From JAENVU01 sp031422675 (GTDB lineage Bacteria; Actinomycetota; Acidimicrobiia; IMCC26256; JAENVU01): DNA of 64,000 nucleotides. The notes below the pieces were generated by a model. That model worked only from the letters and a program-made list of their open reading frames with translations, was not told where the DNA came from and did not search any database. The stretch lies in NCBI GenBank assembly GCA_031422675.1, contig JANPMG010000008.1:1-64000 (forward strand). The letters are read 5' to 3'. This document shows positions 23,397 through 31,555 of this stretch, piece by piece. Numbering within the stretch: position 1 is the first letter of the stretch; each line of letters starts with the position of its first letter. The translations under genes and the position numbers were made by a program.

Positions 23397-24338
23397 ATGG
23401 CACGGGATCCCGACGCGCTGGTGGCGCGCGCCCTCACCGGTGATCGCGGCGCGATCGCCAAACTGATCTCGATGGTCGAAGCCGGCGGTGCTGACGCCAA
23501 TCGGGCCGGCGCCGCGCTCTACCCACACACCGGTCGGGGCTACACCGTCGGTCTCACCGGCGCGCCCGGTGCCGGGAAGTCGAGCCTGACCGACGCGCTG
23601 ATCGGCCGCATCCGGCGAGACGACACGGAGGTGGGGGTGCTCGCCATCGACCCCACCAGTCCGTTCAGCGGCGGCGCAATTCTCGGCGACCGGGTCCGCA
23701 TGCAGGACCACGCCACCGATCCGGGCGTCTACATCCGTTCCATGGCCACGCGCGGCCACCTCGGCGGACTCGCGCTCGCCACGCCGCGCGCGGTGCGCGT
23801 CCTTGATGCAGTGGGGAAGCCGTGGATCATCATCGAGACCGTCGGCGTGGGTCAGGTGGAGGTGGAGATCGCCGGCGCCGCGGATACCACCGTGGTGGTG
23901 GTGAATCCGGGCTGGGGTGACGGCGTGCAGGCCAACAAGGCGGGGCTGATGGAGATCGCCGATCTGTTCGTGGTCAACAAGGCGGACCGGGACGGCGTGG
24001 CCGAGACCATCCGTGACCTCGAGATGATGCTCGACCTCTCGGCTCATTCGGACTGGCGGCCCCAGATCGTCCAGACCGTGGCCACGCGCGGCGAGGGGAT
24101 CGACGAGCTGTGGGATGTGATCAACCAACACCAGGCGTTCCAACTGGCCGACGGCCGGCTCGACGCGCGCCGGGAGCAGCGGCTGCGCGACGAACTGCGG
24201 GCGATCGTGGTGACGCGCTTGGAGGAAGAGGCGGGGCGCGCGTGTTCCGGTGACCGGTTCGAGGCGTTGCTCGACGCGGTCGCCCGGCGTGAACTCGATC
24301 CGCACACTGCGGCCGGCGAGCTGTTGCGCGAGTCCTGA
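23397..24338 (+). CDS. meaB: MeaB/ArgK-family GTPase, B12-mutase chaperone
   Basis: A 313-residue G3E GTPase. It has Walker A GAPGAGKSS near residue 57, the switch/Mg element IDPTSPFSGGAILGDRVRM, RSMATRGHLGGLA, the G3-like region IIETVGVGQVEVEI, and the guanine-specificity motif NKAD. MeaB proteins gate cobalamin loading and protect B12-dependent acyl-CoA mutases. The likely client is the mutase large subunit 11 kb upstream or another elsewhere. ATG 23397 lies eight bases after the NifU-domain gene, so the two probably share an mRNA. Confidence 0.9.
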   Translation: MARDPDALVARALTGDRGAIAKLISMVEAGGADANRAGAALYPHTGRGYTVGLTGAPGAGKSSLTDALIGRIRRDDTEVGVLAIDPTSPFSGGAILGDRVRMQDHATDPGVYIRSMATRGHLGGLALATPRAVRVLDAVGKPWIIIETVGVGQVEVEIAGAADTTVVVVNPGWGDGVQANKAGLMEIADLFVVNKADRDGVAETIRDLEMMLDLSAHSDWRPQIVQTVATRGEGIDELWDVINQHQAFQLADGRLDARREQRLRDELRAIVVTRLEEEAGRACSGDRFEALLDAVARRELDPHTAAGELLRES

Positions 24339-24373
24339 GAGCGGCTCGACCCACACCGGTAGTGTCCGGCGCC

Positions 24374-25153
24374 ATGGCTGACGATCTGGTGCTCCTGGAA
24401 TCTCACGCGAACGGCGTGACGGCGATGCGATTGAACCGGCCGCCGATGAACGCACTCTCGCAGGCGTTGCTGACCGCCATCGGGGATGCCGCCGCCGAAC
24501 TCGCGGCCGACGCGGGGGTGAAGGCGGTCGTGGTGCTCGGCAGCGAGAAGGCCCTTGCCGCGGGTGCCGACATCAAGGAGTTCGGCGACCCAGCCACCGC
24601 GCGCGTCATCGGGACCACATTCCGCCGCGCCTTCGACGGACTGGCCGCGATTTCGCGTCCGGTGATCGGCGCGGTCGGCGGCTTTGCGTTGGGCGGCGGG
24701 ATGGAGCTCGCGTTGGCGTGCGACCTGCGCATCGCCGGCGACACTGCCCGGCTCGGTCAGCCCGAGATCCTGCTCGGCATCATCCCCGGCGCCGGGGGGA
24801 CGCAACGACTGGCGCGCCTGATCGGACCCGCGCGGGCCAAGGAGCTGATCTGGAGCGGCCGGCAGGTGCGCGCCGACGAAGCGCTCACCATCGGGCTCGT
24901 CGACCGGGTGGTCCCGGCGGCGGAGTTGGAGACGGCCGCGCTGGCGTGGGCGGGCGAGTTCGCATCCGGCGCGGTGGCGGCGATGGGCCTGGCCAAGGGT
25001 GCGATCGACACCGGACTCGACGGCTCACTCGAACACGGCCTCGACGCCGAAGCCGAGGCGTTCGTTGCGGTGTTCGGGACCGAGGACGCGCGGACCGGGG
25101 TGGCGAGCTTTCTCGAACACGGTCCGGGCCAAGCAACGTTCACCGGTCGCTGA
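24374..25153 (+). CDS. Enoyl-CoA hydratase
   Basis: A 259-residue crotonase with both catalytic glutamates kept: GGGMELALACD and QPEILLGIIPGAGGTQRL. The CoA-binding AAGADIKEF motif is also complete, so true 2-enoyl-CoA hydration in beta-oxidation is the best reading. A GTG twelve bases upstream (24362) is in frame, but ATG 24374 gives the usual N-terminus. It is the last of a rightward run with the NifU-domain and MeaB genes. Confidence 0.9.
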   Translation: MADDLVLLESHANGVTAMRLNRPPMNALSQALLTAIGDAAAELAADAGVKAVVVLGSEKALAAGADIKEFGDPATARVIGTTFRRAFDGLAAISRPVIGAVGGFALGGGMELALACDLRIAGDTARLGQPEILLGIIPGAGGTQRLARLIGPARAKELIWSGRQVRADEALTIGLVDRVVPAAELETAALAWAGEFASGAVAAMGLAKGAIDTGLDGSLEHGLDAEAEAFVAVFGTEDARTGVASFLEHGPGQATFTGR

Positions 25154-25158
25154 GTCGC

Positions 25159-25593
25159 TCAGCGCTCCGCGAGGTCTCGGAGTCGGGTGAGGTTGGCCCG
25201 CCAGATCTTCTCGAAGACCGGACGCGCGATTCGCTCGGCCGCACCACCACCGAGGTGACGCGGGAAGGTCAGGTCCTCGGTCCAGCAGAACTCGGTGAGT
25301 CCGGGTCCGGCGACGCCGAGGGTGAACCGCCCACGGCCGGTGACCAGGCCCCGATGTTCGATGCCCATGACCGCTTCGGGATCCCATTCGGTGACGCGCA
25401 TGCGGTCGACGGTGGAGAATGGGCCGACGCGCGTGAGGCAGTCGAACTCAGTGCCCACACCGGCGCGCTGATCGGAGCGGAAGGTGATCGACTCGGCGTC
25501 GGTCATCCATTCGGTGTGGTGCTCGATGTTCTCCACCGTCTGCCAGACCCGCTCGACCGGCGCTCCGATGGTGATGCACAAGTTGATCTTCAT
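25159..25593 (-). CDS. SRPBCC (START-like) family protein
   Basis: A 144-residue protein with the helix-grip pattern of polyketide cyclase/START-like proteins: INLCITIGAPVERVWQTVENIEHHTEWMTDAESI across the first 40 residues, central beta strands (GRFTLGVAGPGLTEFCWTEDLTF) and a long C-terminal helix. Such proteins bind hydrophobic ligands in a cavity; no catalytic residues can be assigned. Its ATG overlaps the galT stop by four bases. Confidence 0.8.
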   Translation of the reverse strand: MKINLCITIGAPVERVWQTVENIEHHTEWMTDAESITFRSDQRAGVGTEFDCLTRVGPFSTVDRMRVTEWDPEAVMGIEHRGLVTGRGRFTLGVAGPGLTEFCWTEDLTFPRHLGGGAAERIARPVFEKIWRANLTRLRDLAER

Positions 25594-26516
25594 GTCTCAC
25601 CGCGGAGGAGGAGCGCGGCCTGCTCGGGTGCCACGGAGTTGGCGTAGATCCCGCTGCCCATCTCGAACCCGGCGACCACGCCGGTGCGGGGGATGACCTC
25701 CACATGCCAGTGCATCTCGGCCGCGCGCACCTGCGGCGGCGCGCTGTGCACGATCACGTTGTAGGCCACGTCGCCGAGGGTCGCCTCGACGCGGCCGAGG
25801 GCGGCGTGGAGTGCCTCGGCGACCACCCGCACTTCGGGGTCGGTGGCCTCGTCGAACCGGGCGCGCGTGGACCGGTGCGCAACGCGCATCGAATACGGCG
25901 ACCACGATCCGGGCGGGCACCACGCGATCGCCGGTCCGTCGACGATGACGAGCCCGCGACGCCGCGCGTCGGCCATCTCGCGCGCTACGAGATCGGTGGA
26001 GAAGCGCTCGACCATCGCGGTGATGGCCGCGGCCGATGAATCGGGCGCGACGATCTGCGCGTGCGGATGTTCGATCGACGCGCCCGCGCCGCGCCCGTGG
26101 TTGAGAAACACCGCGGCGTACGCACGGCCGGACTCGAGATGGTGGCAGGCGCGGTCGCGAAGCACCGTGAGCACCTCTGCGGCCTGGTCGGCGTCGAGCC
26201 GGCCGAAACTGCGATCGTGGTCGGGCGAGAGGATCACCACTTCGTGCGCGCCGGTGGCGTCGCCGTTCTCGGGCGCGCCGACGATGGGGTAGAGGTTCGG
26301 CACGACGCGCACCCGCCAGCCGGGCGTCTCGGGCGCGCCGGGACCGGTCCGATACGTCTCGGGCGGCGTCCGATCTTCGTGCCCCGGACAGAAGGGACAC
26401 TGGTCCGGGCCGCTGCGAGCGGCGGGGTCCGCCACCGTGGTGTACGGCCGAGCCGACCGTTCGGCCGCAACGACCACGCGCCGATCCAGGATCTCGTCGT
26501 GGCGATACTCCGGCAT
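25590..26516 (-). CDS. galT: Galactose-1-phosphate uridylyltransferase-type HIT protein
   Basis: This 308-residue protein has CPFCPGHE (zinc-type cysteines) near residue 40, VVPNLYPIV, and the nucleophile region GASIEHPHAQIVA, the HPH motif in which the second His carries the nucleotidyl group. A second His pair, EMHWHVEVIPR, lies near residue 268. GalT exchanges UMP between UDP-glucose and galactose-1-phosphate. Close relatives act on other sugar phosphates, so substrate is uncertain. An epimerase gene at 43676 could work with it. Confidence 0.82.
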   Translation of the reverse strand: MPEYRHDEILDRRVVVAAERSARPYTTVADPAARSGPDQCPFCPGHEDRTPPETYRTGPGAPETPGWRVRVVPNLYPIVGAPENGDATGAHEVVILSPDHDRSFGRLDADQAAEVLTVLRDRACHHLESGRAYAAVFLNHGRGAGASIEHPHAQIVAPDSSAAAITAMVERFSTDLVAREMADARRRGLVIVDGPAIAWCPPGSWSPYSMRVAHRSTRARFDEATDPEVRVVAEALHAALGRVEATLGDVAYNVIVHSAPPQVRAAEMHWHVEVIPRTGVVAGFEMGSGIYANSVAPEQAALLLRGET

Positions 26517-26522
26517 CGAGCG

Positions 26523-26528
26523 AGGCTA
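26523..26528 (-). promoter_or_regulatory. -10 hexamer TAGCCT of galT
   Basis: Minus strand, six bases before ATG 26516. Confidence 0.55.
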
Positions 26529-26588
26529 CGCGGGTGACGATCTCGTGGCGGCCTCGTGCATATCGGTCGTCGCGAGCGCAGGCGCGCG

Positions 26589-26594
26589 TAGCGT
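26589..26594 (+). promoter_or_regulatory. -10 hexamer TAGCGT of the lpdA-like gene
   Basis: Six bases before GTG 26601. Confidence 0.55.
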
Positions 26595-26600
26595 CGGGCT

Positions 26601-27950
26601 GTGACTCGACGACTGGTGATCTTGGGTGGCGGTCCGGCCGGCAACACCGCGGCGACCGTGGCCGCCACGCTCGGTGCCGACGTGACCCTCATCGAACGCG
26701 ACCTCGTCGGTGGCGCCGCGCACCTGCTGGACTGCATCCCGTCGAAAGCGATGATCGCGACCGGTGGCGAACTTGCCGGGTTGCGGCGCGCGCACGTGAT
26801 GGGCTTGCGGGCCGACGGTGAACTCGACGTCGATGCGTTGCGCGACCGGGTCGCGGGCATCGAGGAACAGCTGCGCGTGTCGGTCCGGTCACTCCTCGAA
26901 TCCCAAGGGGTGCGGATCATTCACGGGACCGGCCGGTTCGTGGACGCGCACACGGTGGAGGTCGACGGTGGCGAATCCGTCACCGGCGACATCTTCCTGA
27001 TCTCCACCGGCTCGCGGCCGCGGATTCCGGAGTGGGCACCGCTCGATCACGAGCGGGTGCTGACCACCCGCGAGGCCTATCCGCCGCCCGAGATCCCGAC
27101 ACACCTGTGCGTGATCGGGTCCGGTGTCACCGGGGTGGAGTTCACCCACATGTTCAGCGCGCTCGGAAGCGAGGTGTCGTTGGTGGTGTCGCGTCAACAG
27201 GTGCTCCCGGCGAAAGACCCCGAAGTCGCGGCGGTCCTCGAAGCCGAGTTCATCAACCGTGGCGTCCATCTCCTCAAGGGCGCGCGTGCAACCGCGGTCA
27301 CCCGCACGGGTGATGCGGTGCGTGTCGATTGTGACGACGGCCGGCACGTCGATTCGAGTCACGTGATCCTCGCGATCGGTTCGATTCCGAACACCGACGA
27401 ACTGGGTCTGGACGCGGCTGGCATCGCCGCCGACGATCAGGGCTACATCACGATCAACCACAACTGCATCACGACCGTCTCGCACGTGTACGCAGCCGGT
27501 GACGTCTCCGGCAAGTTGCCGCTCTCGTCGGTGGCGGCGATGCAGGGGCGCAAGATCGCGGAACACCTCATGGGTCTGCACGCGCGGGAGCATCGACACC
27601 TCGATTACGAAAAGGCCGCGTCGGCGATCTTCACCGAGCCCGAAGTGGCGGATGTGGGTCTCGTGGAGGCCGACGCGTTCGCGGTCGGCCGCAAGATCCG
27701 GGTGACCAAAGTGCCGTTCGCGACGAATGCGCAGGCCCTCATCAAGGGCGACCCTCGGGGGTTCGTGAAGATCGTGTCGGATCCGGCCACGGGGGTCGTG
27801 CTCGGCGGCTCCATTGTCGGTCGCAACGCCGCCGAGCTCATCTCGGTGATCGCGGTGGCGGTGACCAACAACCTGAAGGTCTCGGACATCTCCGACTCGC
27901 TCCTGGTCCACCCCGCGCTGGCCGAATCCCTCGCCGAGGCGTCCTCGTAG
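26601..27950 (+). CDS. lpdA: LpdA-type NAD(P)H:quinone reductase flavoprotein
   Basis: This 449-residue protein has the disulfide-reductase fold: FAD motif GGGPAGNTAA, NAD motif IGSGVTGVEF, FAD/C-terminal motif VYAAGDVSG, and a dimerisation domain ending in HPALAESLAEA. The redox motif is VGGAAHLLDCIPSK: only Cys45 is present, and the partner Cys position is Ala40. It cannot form the usual disulfide. Mycobacterium tuberculosis LpdA (Rv3303c) has the same loss and reduces quinones. A dihydrolipoyl dehydrogenase role is therefore unlikely. Confidence 0.85.
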   Translation: MTRRLVILGGGPAGNTAATVAATLGADVTLIERDLVGGAAHLLDCIPSKAMIATGGELAGLRRAHVMGLRADGELDVDALRDRVAGIEEQLRVSVRSLLESQGVRIIHGTGRFVDAHTVEVDGGESVTGDIFLISTGSRPRIPEWAPLDHERVLTTREAYPPPEIPTHLCVIGSGVTGVEFTHMFSALGSEVSLVVSRQQVLPAKDPEVAAVLEAEFINRGVHLLKGARATAVTRTGDAVRVDCDDGRHVDSSHVILAIGSIPNTDELGLDAAGIAADDQGYITINHNCITTVSHVYAAGDVSGKLPLSSVAAMQGRKIAEHLMGLHAREHRHLDYEKAASAIFTEPEVADVGLVEADAFAVGRKIRVTKVPFATNAQALIKGDPRGFVKIVSDPATGVVLGGSIVGRNAAELISVIAVAVTNNLKVSDISDSLLVHPALAESLAEASS

Positions 27951-27984
27951 TTGCCTGGCGTTCACTGCTTCTTCTCGGTCTGCT

Positions 27985-28037
27985 CATCGTTCACTGGCCC
28001 CGTAGCAACCGATGCGGTGGCTCCGGGGCCAGTGAAC
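27985..28037. repeat. 53-base hairpin repeat, copy A
   Basis: Outer arms 27989-28002 and 28024-28037 pair perfectly over 14 bases. Inside them AGCAACC and GGTGGCT pair with one mismatch around a GATGC loop, so nearly the whole unit folds. It shares 45 of 53 bases with copy B at 28786, including an identical 23-base right end (28015-28037). It lies just after lpdA and before the membrane protein gene. Confidence 0.9.
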
Positions 28038-28119
28038 AGGGCGAGTGGTGTTGCGGGGCCACCCGTCGACGCGCGGTGCGCACGTCCCCGCGAGAGTTCG
28101 CAGGTGGCAGGATGGTGAG

Positions 28120-28764
28120 GTGATCACGGGACGGTCCGCTCGGGGAGGGCCCGGCTGGCGGGAGTCGCTCGGCGCCGTGTTCTTCGCTGGAATCGCAGCC
28201 GCGGCTGCGTCCTGGGTGACAAGCTGGCTCGGGTACGCGAAGACGCCGTTGGGAGGCGGCGCGGTCGGAATCATTGTCTTCGTGGCCGCGCTCTGGGGGA
28301 TCGCGGTTTTCTTGGTGCCCGGACGACGGCCGGGGGACATGCCGCACTCGTGGCGTGCGATCGCGGAGTCGGTGGCTGCGGGACTGCTCATCGCAGCGAT
28401 CGCGGTGGGGAGTCTCTGGCTGTACCTGTCGTCGATCGAGATCGACGACGGGCTCGAAGGGTTGATGTTCCTCCCGATCCTGATTTTCGCGAACGCCATC
28501 GTCGCGCTGGCAGTGCGGTCCTGGACCGCACGGTTCCGGCCGATCCTCGCCTCGGTGGCAGCGTGCGTTGGAATCGCGATCGCCGCAACCGTGCACGCGT
28601 GGAGCCGTGCCGAAGGTCCGTCGGTCTTCCCGGTGTACGCCGGGACAGTGCTGTTGTTCTTGCCGCTCACGCTGGCCGGCGTGGCGATCGGAACCGCGAT
28701 CGGCGACTCCGTGCGTCACGCGCGCTCGGCTCGTGGTCTCACGCTCCCGTCGCCGGACCGATAG
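28120..28764 (+). CDS. Hypothetical multi-pass membrane protein
   Basis: I do not recognise this family. GTG 28120 is the likely start, giving 214 residues. The frame is open to 28045, but that part encodes Arg-rich sequence and overlaps the repeat zone. About five hydrophobic segments are visible: ESLGAVFFAGIAAAAASWV, GGAVGIIVFVAALWGIAVFL, AAGLLIAAIAVGSLWLYL, ILIFANAIVALAV plus ILASVAACVGIAIAA, and LLFLPLTLAGVAIGTAIG. The C-terminus is short and basic. The gene is flanked on both sides by copies of the 53-base hairpin repeat. Confidence 0.6.
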   Translation: MITGRSARGGPGWRESLGAVFFAGIAAAAASWVTSWLGYAKTPLGGGAVGIIVFVAALWGIAVFLVPGRRPGDMPHSWRAIAESVAAGLLIAAIAVGSLWLYLSSIEIDDGLEGLMFLPILIFANAIVALAVRSWTARFRPILASVAACVGIAIAATVHAWSRAEGPSVFPVYAGTVLLFLPLTLAGVAIGTAIGDSVRHARSARGLTLPSPDR

Positions 28765-28785
28765 CAAGCCGGGACGCTCTCCGGT

Positions 28786-28838
28786 CATCGTTTTCTGGCC
28801 GCGCAGCCACCGTATCGGTGGCTCCGGGGCCAGTGAAC
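28786..28838. repeat. 53-base hairpin repeat, copy B
   Basis: Same length and orientation as copy A, beginning with the same CATCGTT. The inner stem is perfect here (AGCCACC with GGTGGCT), while the outer arm has a few mismatches (TTTTCTGGCCGCG against CGGGGCCAGTGAA). Changes in the left arm are not matched in the right arm, so only one side drifted. Confidence 0.9.
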
Positions 28839-28910
28839 GCTGCGGGTCGGACGCGCGAGCGTCCCGCGGTACGTCGCGCCGGTGGCAGGCGGCGTGGGTG
28901 AGCCCGCCCG

Positions 28911-29705
28911 CTAGATCGCCAGCTCGGAACGGAGGATGGTGACCGCGCTGCCGGCGAGGATGACGCGGTCACCGGCGAGGCGGCAATACAACGTCCCGCC
29001 GCGCGCCGAGGCCTGGTACGCCACGAGATCGGTGCGTCCGATCCGGTCGGCCCAGTAGGGGACCAGCGCGCAATGGGCGCTGCCGGTCACCGGGTCTTCG
29101 TCGATTCCGGCGCCGGGGACGAAGACGCGGGACGCGATGTCCACCCCCGGAGTGGCGGATCGGGCGGTCACGATCGCGGCACCCGCACCGACACGCGTCA
29201 ACGCGTCGAAATCCGGTCGGACCGCGACGACGGCAGCCTCGGACTCGAGCTCGACGACATGCCAGCGGTTGGCCGACTCCGAGATGCCCACCCACTCGGT
29301 GAGGCCGAGCGCGGCGAGCAAACCGTCGGGCATCGGGATGGGATGCGGCGGACTGGCCGGGAAGTCCATGGCGATGCGAGTGCCGTCGACCGAACCAGTG
29401 AGGACCCCCGACATCGTGTGGAACGCGACCCGTCCGGCGGCGCGCCCGGTGTCGAACAGCACGTGCGTCGCGGCGAGTGTGGCGTGACCGCACAACTCGA
29501 TCTCGCGGGACGGGGTGAACCACCGCAGATCGAAGTCGCCATCGGGGCGGGGGACGACGAACGCAGTCTCGGCCAGGTTCATCTCGGTCGCCAGCGACTG
29601 CATCCACCCGGCGTCGGCGGCGGAATCCAACAGACACACCGCGGCCGGGTTGCCCCGGAACGGAACGTCGGTGAACGCGTCGACCCAGACCAGCGGGGTG
29701 CTCAT
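28911..29705 (-). CDS. PhzF-family isomerase-like protein
   Basis: This 264-residue protein has the two-domain hot-dog-like fold of PhzF. The catalytic Glu is in NLAETAFV near residue 46, with FTPSREIELCGHATLA and the C-terminal EDPVTGSAHCALVPYW. PhzF isomerises dihydrohydroxyanthranilate in phenazine synthesis, but most family members lie outside phenazine clusters and have unknown substrates. No phenazine genes are nearby, so that pathway is unlikely. Confidence 0.87.
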   Translation of the reverse strand: MSTPLVWVDAFTDVPFRGNPAAVCLLDSAADAGWMQSLATEMNLAETAFVVPRPDGDFDLRWFTPSREIELCGHATLAATHVLFDTGRAAGRVAFHTMSGVLTGSVDGTRIAMDFPASPPHPIPMPDGLLAALGLTEWVGISESANRWHVVELESEAAVVAVRPDFDALTRVGAGAAIVTARSATPGVDIASRVFVPGAGIDEDPVTGSAHCALVPYWADRIGRTDLVAYQASARGGTLYCRLAGDRVILAGSAVTILRSELAI

Positions 29706-29712
29706 CGCGAGG

Positions 29713-29718
29713 ACGCTA
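29713..29718 (-). promoter_or_regulatory. -10 hexamer TAGCGT of the PhzF gene
   Basis: Minus strand, seven bases before ATG 29705. Confidence 0.5.
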
Positions 29719-29747
29719 CGCGCGGATCGCCGAGCGACGGCCCGCAG

Positions 29748-31508
29748 TTACTCGACGACGATGAGGATGTCGCCCGCGCTGACGGTGTCGCCACCATTGA
29801 CGCGCACCTCCTTGACCGTGCCGCCTTGTTCGGCGTTGATGTGGTTCTCCATCTTCATCGCCTCGAGGACGAGCACCGACTGACCGACCTCGACCGCGTC
29901 GCCGACCGCGACGGTCACCTTCACGATCGTGCCCTGCATCGGTGCCGTGATCGTCCCGTTGCCCGCGCTGGCGGACGATGCCGCGGACTTCGGCTTCGGC
30001 GTCTTCCGACCTCCGGCACCGCTGCCGCCGCCGACGGGCGCACCGATGAAACCTTCCGGCAGCAGCGTCTTCACTTCGAACTTGCGGCCGTTCACCTCGA
30101 CGGTGAGCGTCTGCGATGTGGGGGCTTCGGACGCGTCACCCTTCGCCCCGGCGTCGGACACGAGACCGGAGAGGTCCACTTCTTCTTCGAGCCAGCGGGT
30201 GTGGTGCGTGCCGGCCGCGAAGTCAGGGTGGGCGAGGACGAGTTCCGCGGCGGGCACCGTGGTGTGGATCCCTTCGATGTGGAGTTCGCCCATGGCGCGC
30301 AGCATGCGGAGCCGGGCGCGTTCGCGGTCGGGGGCCCAGACGACGAGCTTGCCGACGAGGTTGTCGTAGTACTGGGAGATCGTGTCGCCGGCTTCGTAGC
30401 CGCCGTCCCACCGCACGCCCGGACCGGACGGGACGTCCAGCGTGGTCATGGTGCCGGGGGAGGGGAGGAAGCCCTTCGCCGAGTTCTCGGCGTTGATGCG
30501 GATCTCGATGGAGTGACCGCTGCGCACGATCTCGTCCTGGGTGAACGAGAGCGGCTCACCGGACGCGATCCGGATCTGCTCGGCGACGAGATCGAGTTGG
30601 GTGACCATCTCGGTGACGCAGTGCTCCACCTGGAGTCGCGTGTTCATCTCCAAGAAGTAGAACTCGCCGTCCTGGTACAGCATCTCGACGGTGCCCGCGT
30701 TCACGTAGCCGGTGGACGTCGCCACCTGGACCGCGGATTCGCCCATCGCACGGCGGGTCTCCTCGTCGAGACCGGGTGCCGGCGACTCTTCCACCAACTT
30801 CTGGTGGCGGCGTTGCACCGAGCAGTCCCGCTCGCCGAGCCACACCGCGTTGCCGTGGGTGTCCGCGAAGATCTGCACCTCGATGTGACGCGGCCGCGGA
30901 AGGTACTTCTCGAGGTAGGCCTCGGACCGACCGAAGAACGCCTGGGCTTCGCGAGTGGCGGAGTCCAGTGCGGACTGTGCGTCGTCCGCGTTGTGCACCA
31001 CCTTCATGCCCTTACCGCCGCCGCCATACGCGGCCTTGATCGCGACGGGCCAGCCCACCTGCTCACCGAACGCGATGACGTCCGCGACGCCCGTGATTTC
31101 CTCGAGCGTGCCGGGCACGCTCGCGACGCCGCCGCGAGCCGCGGCTTTGCGCGCCGAGATCTTGTCGCCCATCACGTCGATGGCGTCCGGCGGGGGACCG
31201 ATCCACGTCACCCCTCGGCTGGTGATCTCGCGCGCGAAATCGGCGTTCTCGGCGTAGAAGCCGTAGCCGGGGTGGACGGCATCGGCCCCGGAACGCTCGA
31301 TGACGTCGAGGATGGCCTCGGTGTTCAGGTAACTCTCGGTGGCCGTGGAACCGCCGAGTGCGTACGCCTCGTCGGCATAGCGAGCGTGGAGCGCGTCGCG
31401 GTCGAGTTCGGAATAGACCGCGACGGTGGTGATCCCGAGTTCGCGGCACGTCCGCATGACCCGTACGGCGATCTCGCCGCGATTGGCAATCAGGATCTTC
31501 TGGAGCAC
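29748..31508 (-). CDS. Acyl-CoA carboxylase alpha subunit (biotin carboxylase + biotin carrier)
   Basis: This 586-residue subunit of an acetyl/propionyl-CoA carboxylase contains the biotin carboxylase (ILIANRGEIAVRVMRT; ATP loop YGGGGKGM; catalytic EMNTRLQVEH), a linker rich in Ala/Ser/Lys/Pro, and a C-terminal biotinyl domain with EAMKMEN, where Lys552 takes the biotin. A carboxyltransferase beta subunit must be encoded elsewhere. GTG 31508 has GGGGGA upstream. The divergent gene encodes the biotin ligase that would modify it. Confidence 0.95.
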   Translation of the reverse strand: MLQKILIANRGEIAVRVMRTCRELGITTVAVYSELDRDALHARYADEAYALGGSTATESYLNTEAILDVIERSGADAVHPGYGFYAENADFAREITSRGVTWIGPPPDAIDVMGDKISARKAAARGGVASVPGTLEEITGVADVIAFGEQVGWPVAIKAAYGGGGKGMKVVHNADDAQSALDSATREAQAFFGRSEAYLEKYLPRPRHIEVQIFADTHGNAVWLGERDCSVQRRHQKLVEESPAPGLDEETRRAMGESAVQVATSTGYVNAGTVEMLYQDGEFYFLEMNTRLQVEHCVTEMVTQLDLVAEQIRIASGEPLSFTQDEIVRSGHSIEIRINAENSAKGFLPSPGTMTTLDVPSGPGVRWDGGYEAGDTISQYYDNLVGKLVVWAPDRERARLRMLRAMGELHIEGIHTTVPAAELVLAHPDFAAGTHHTRWLEEEVDLSGLVSDAGAKGDASEAPTSQTLTVEVNGRKFEVKTLLPEGFIGAPVGGGSGAGGRKTPKPKSAASSASAGNGTITAPMQGTIVKVTVAVGDAVEVGQSVLVLEAMKMENHINAEQGGTVKEVRVNGGDTVSAGDILIVVE

Positions 31509-31542
31509 GCTTCCCCCGCAGTAGCCCGGTGACAGAGCGCCG

Positions 31543-31548
31543 TATCCT
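31543..31548 (+). promoter_or_regulatory. -10 hexamer TATCCT of birA
   Basis: Seven bases before GTG 31556. The divergent carboxylase start is only 47 bases away, so both promoters share one short region. Confidence 0.55.
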
Positions 31549-31555
31549 ATGGGCG

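Noticed and set aside
27989..28037. Rho-independent terminator of lpdA
   Set aside because: The hairpin is strong but has no T-run, and a second copy follows the next gene; better described as a repeat, though it may also attenuate.
28911..29705. Phenazine biosynthesis locus
   Set aside because: A lone PhzF-like gene without any other phz gene; the family is common outside phenazine producers.
29073..31532. An 819-codon plus-strand frame across the PhzF and carboxylase genes
   Set aside because: Antisense shadow; the minus strand has clear PhzF and biotin carboxylase motifs throughout.
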